NCBI GenBank assembly: GCA_964351855.1
Contig: CAYGQD010000008.1
Span: forward strand, 1-64,000
Length of the DNA stretch: 64,000 nucleotides
Source of the DNA: JBCDHN01 sp964351855
GTDB lineage: Bacteria; Verrucomicrobiota; Verrucomicrobiia; Verrucomicrobiales; DEV007
Reading direction: 5' to 3'
Position 1 is the stretch's first letter. The number at the start of each line of letters is the position of its first letter. The position numbers and the translations under genes are program-made. Shown in pieces: positions 63,695 through 64,000 of the stretch. The notes under the pieces are model-generated. The model was not told the DNA's origin. It worked only from the letters and a program-made list of their open reading frames with translations, and did not search any database.

Positions 63695-64000
63695 CTAATA
63701 ATTACCGGGAAGCGCGATGGGAACTTCCGTGGCTTTGAGTTGCTCGATGGGATGATCGCGGAAGAAGCGACGCAGGGAATTGACGGCTAGGCGTCGGCGT
63801 TTTTCGGCGTCGGCAAAGGCATCTGCCCTGACCTCGACGTCGTCCAACATCTGTTCCGCGACTTTCTCGATTGTGGCCTCGTTCCAACTCTGGCCGAGCA
63901 GCGCCGTTTCGATGGCCTGACAGCGTTTCAAGGGCAGTTGCTGATCAAACCCGGCCAGGGCGATTCTTGCCAAACTGACGTTGTCCGCCTTGTCGAGTTC
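63695..64000 (-). CDS. FAD subunit of a xanthine/CO-dehydrogenase-type molybdoenzyme (C-terminal part)
   Basis: The frame is open from the window edge to the stop at 63695. The 101 residues visible match the CO dehydrogenase flavoprotein C-terminal domain of medium-chain FAD subunits: LARIALAGFDQQLP, then ALLGQSWNEATI and the closing RRLAVNSLRRFF. It follows the standard pattern of a Rieske-less xanthine dehydrogenase set in which the rest of the FAD subunit and the molybdopterin and FeS subunits would lie beyond 64000. The link with the agmatine-deiminase-like gene (8-base gap) is unusual. Confidence 0.78.
   Translation of the reverse strand, partial: ELDKADNVSLARIALAGFDQQLPLKRCQAIETALLGQSWNEATIEKVAEQMLDDVEVRADAFADAEKRRRLAVNSLRRFFRDHPIEQLKATEVPIALPGNY

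Overview
The window reads as chromosome of a free-living bacterium of the Verrucomicrobiota (PVC superphylum). The support is gene content: a DUF1549/DUF1553 protein followed by a Tat-exported DUF1501 protein, a PVC-type CxxCH heme protein paired with an SGNH-like partner, a Minf_1886-family protein, two secreted sulfatases, a four-helix-bundle suffix-domain protein, and a type IV pilus/type II secretion-like cluster laid out as in other Verrucomicrobia. LpxA indicates a Gram-negative envelope with lipid A. I cannot fix the genus from sequence reading alone.

Layout. 0-11 kb: 3' end of dprA, a four-helix-bundle gene flanked by 9-nt repeats, topoisomerase III, a YihY membrane protein, a large exported tandem alpha/beta-hydrolase, a zinc-ribbon membrane protein, an exported SMP-30-like/esterase pair, a 24-bp inverted repeat and an orphan anchored protein. 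11-14.5 kb: sdhCAB. 14.5-26.5 kb: a pilus/secretion machine with a stand-alone receiver, PilB/GspE ATPase, four prepilins, GspF/PilC platform, PilP-like, PilO-, PilN- and PilM-like proteins and a PilT-like ATPase on the minus strand, and a divergent secretin on the plus strand. 26.5-29.1 kb: lpxA, radC and a polyprenyl diphosphate synthase. 29.2-40.9 kb: a MacA/MacB-like exporter, the Minf_1886 protein, an M16 peptidase, a SanA/YdcF-like protein and the DUF1549/1553-DUF1501 pair, closed by a strong terminator. 41-45.2 kb: sucC, a QueD-like gene, a possible 49-codon ORF, sucD and citrate synthase. 45-48.5 kb: small genes (GYF_2/PH-like protein, thioesterase, DoxX, Nudix, zinc ribbon). 48.5-58 kb: PVC heme protein, SGNH-like protein, tRNA-Arg, a giant sulfatase-GH2 fusion and a second sulfatase. 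58-64 kb: secreted hypothetical protein, FGE-like anchored protein, histidine kinase, TPR protein, exported agmatine-deiminase-like protein and the C-terminal end of a molybdoenzyme FAD subunit.

How it fits together. Three TCA-cycle modules (succinate dehydrogenase, succinyl-CoA synthetase, citrate synthase) point to respiratory metabolism. The exported hydrolases, SMP-30-like protein, sulfatases, GH2 domain, DUF1549/1501 and heme proteins suggest breakdown of sulfated polysaccharides, the usual PVC lifestyle; this is inferred from family membership. The pilus cluster has both an assembly-type and a retraction-type ATPase but no prepilin peptidase here. The most unusual items are the sulfatase-GH2 fusion, the cysteine-less FGE-like protein near the sulfatases, the QueD-like gene inside sucCD, the 9-nt repeats around the four-helix-bundle gene, the 24-bp inverted repeat, and the palindrome plus 20-bp tandem repeats after the citrate synthase gene.
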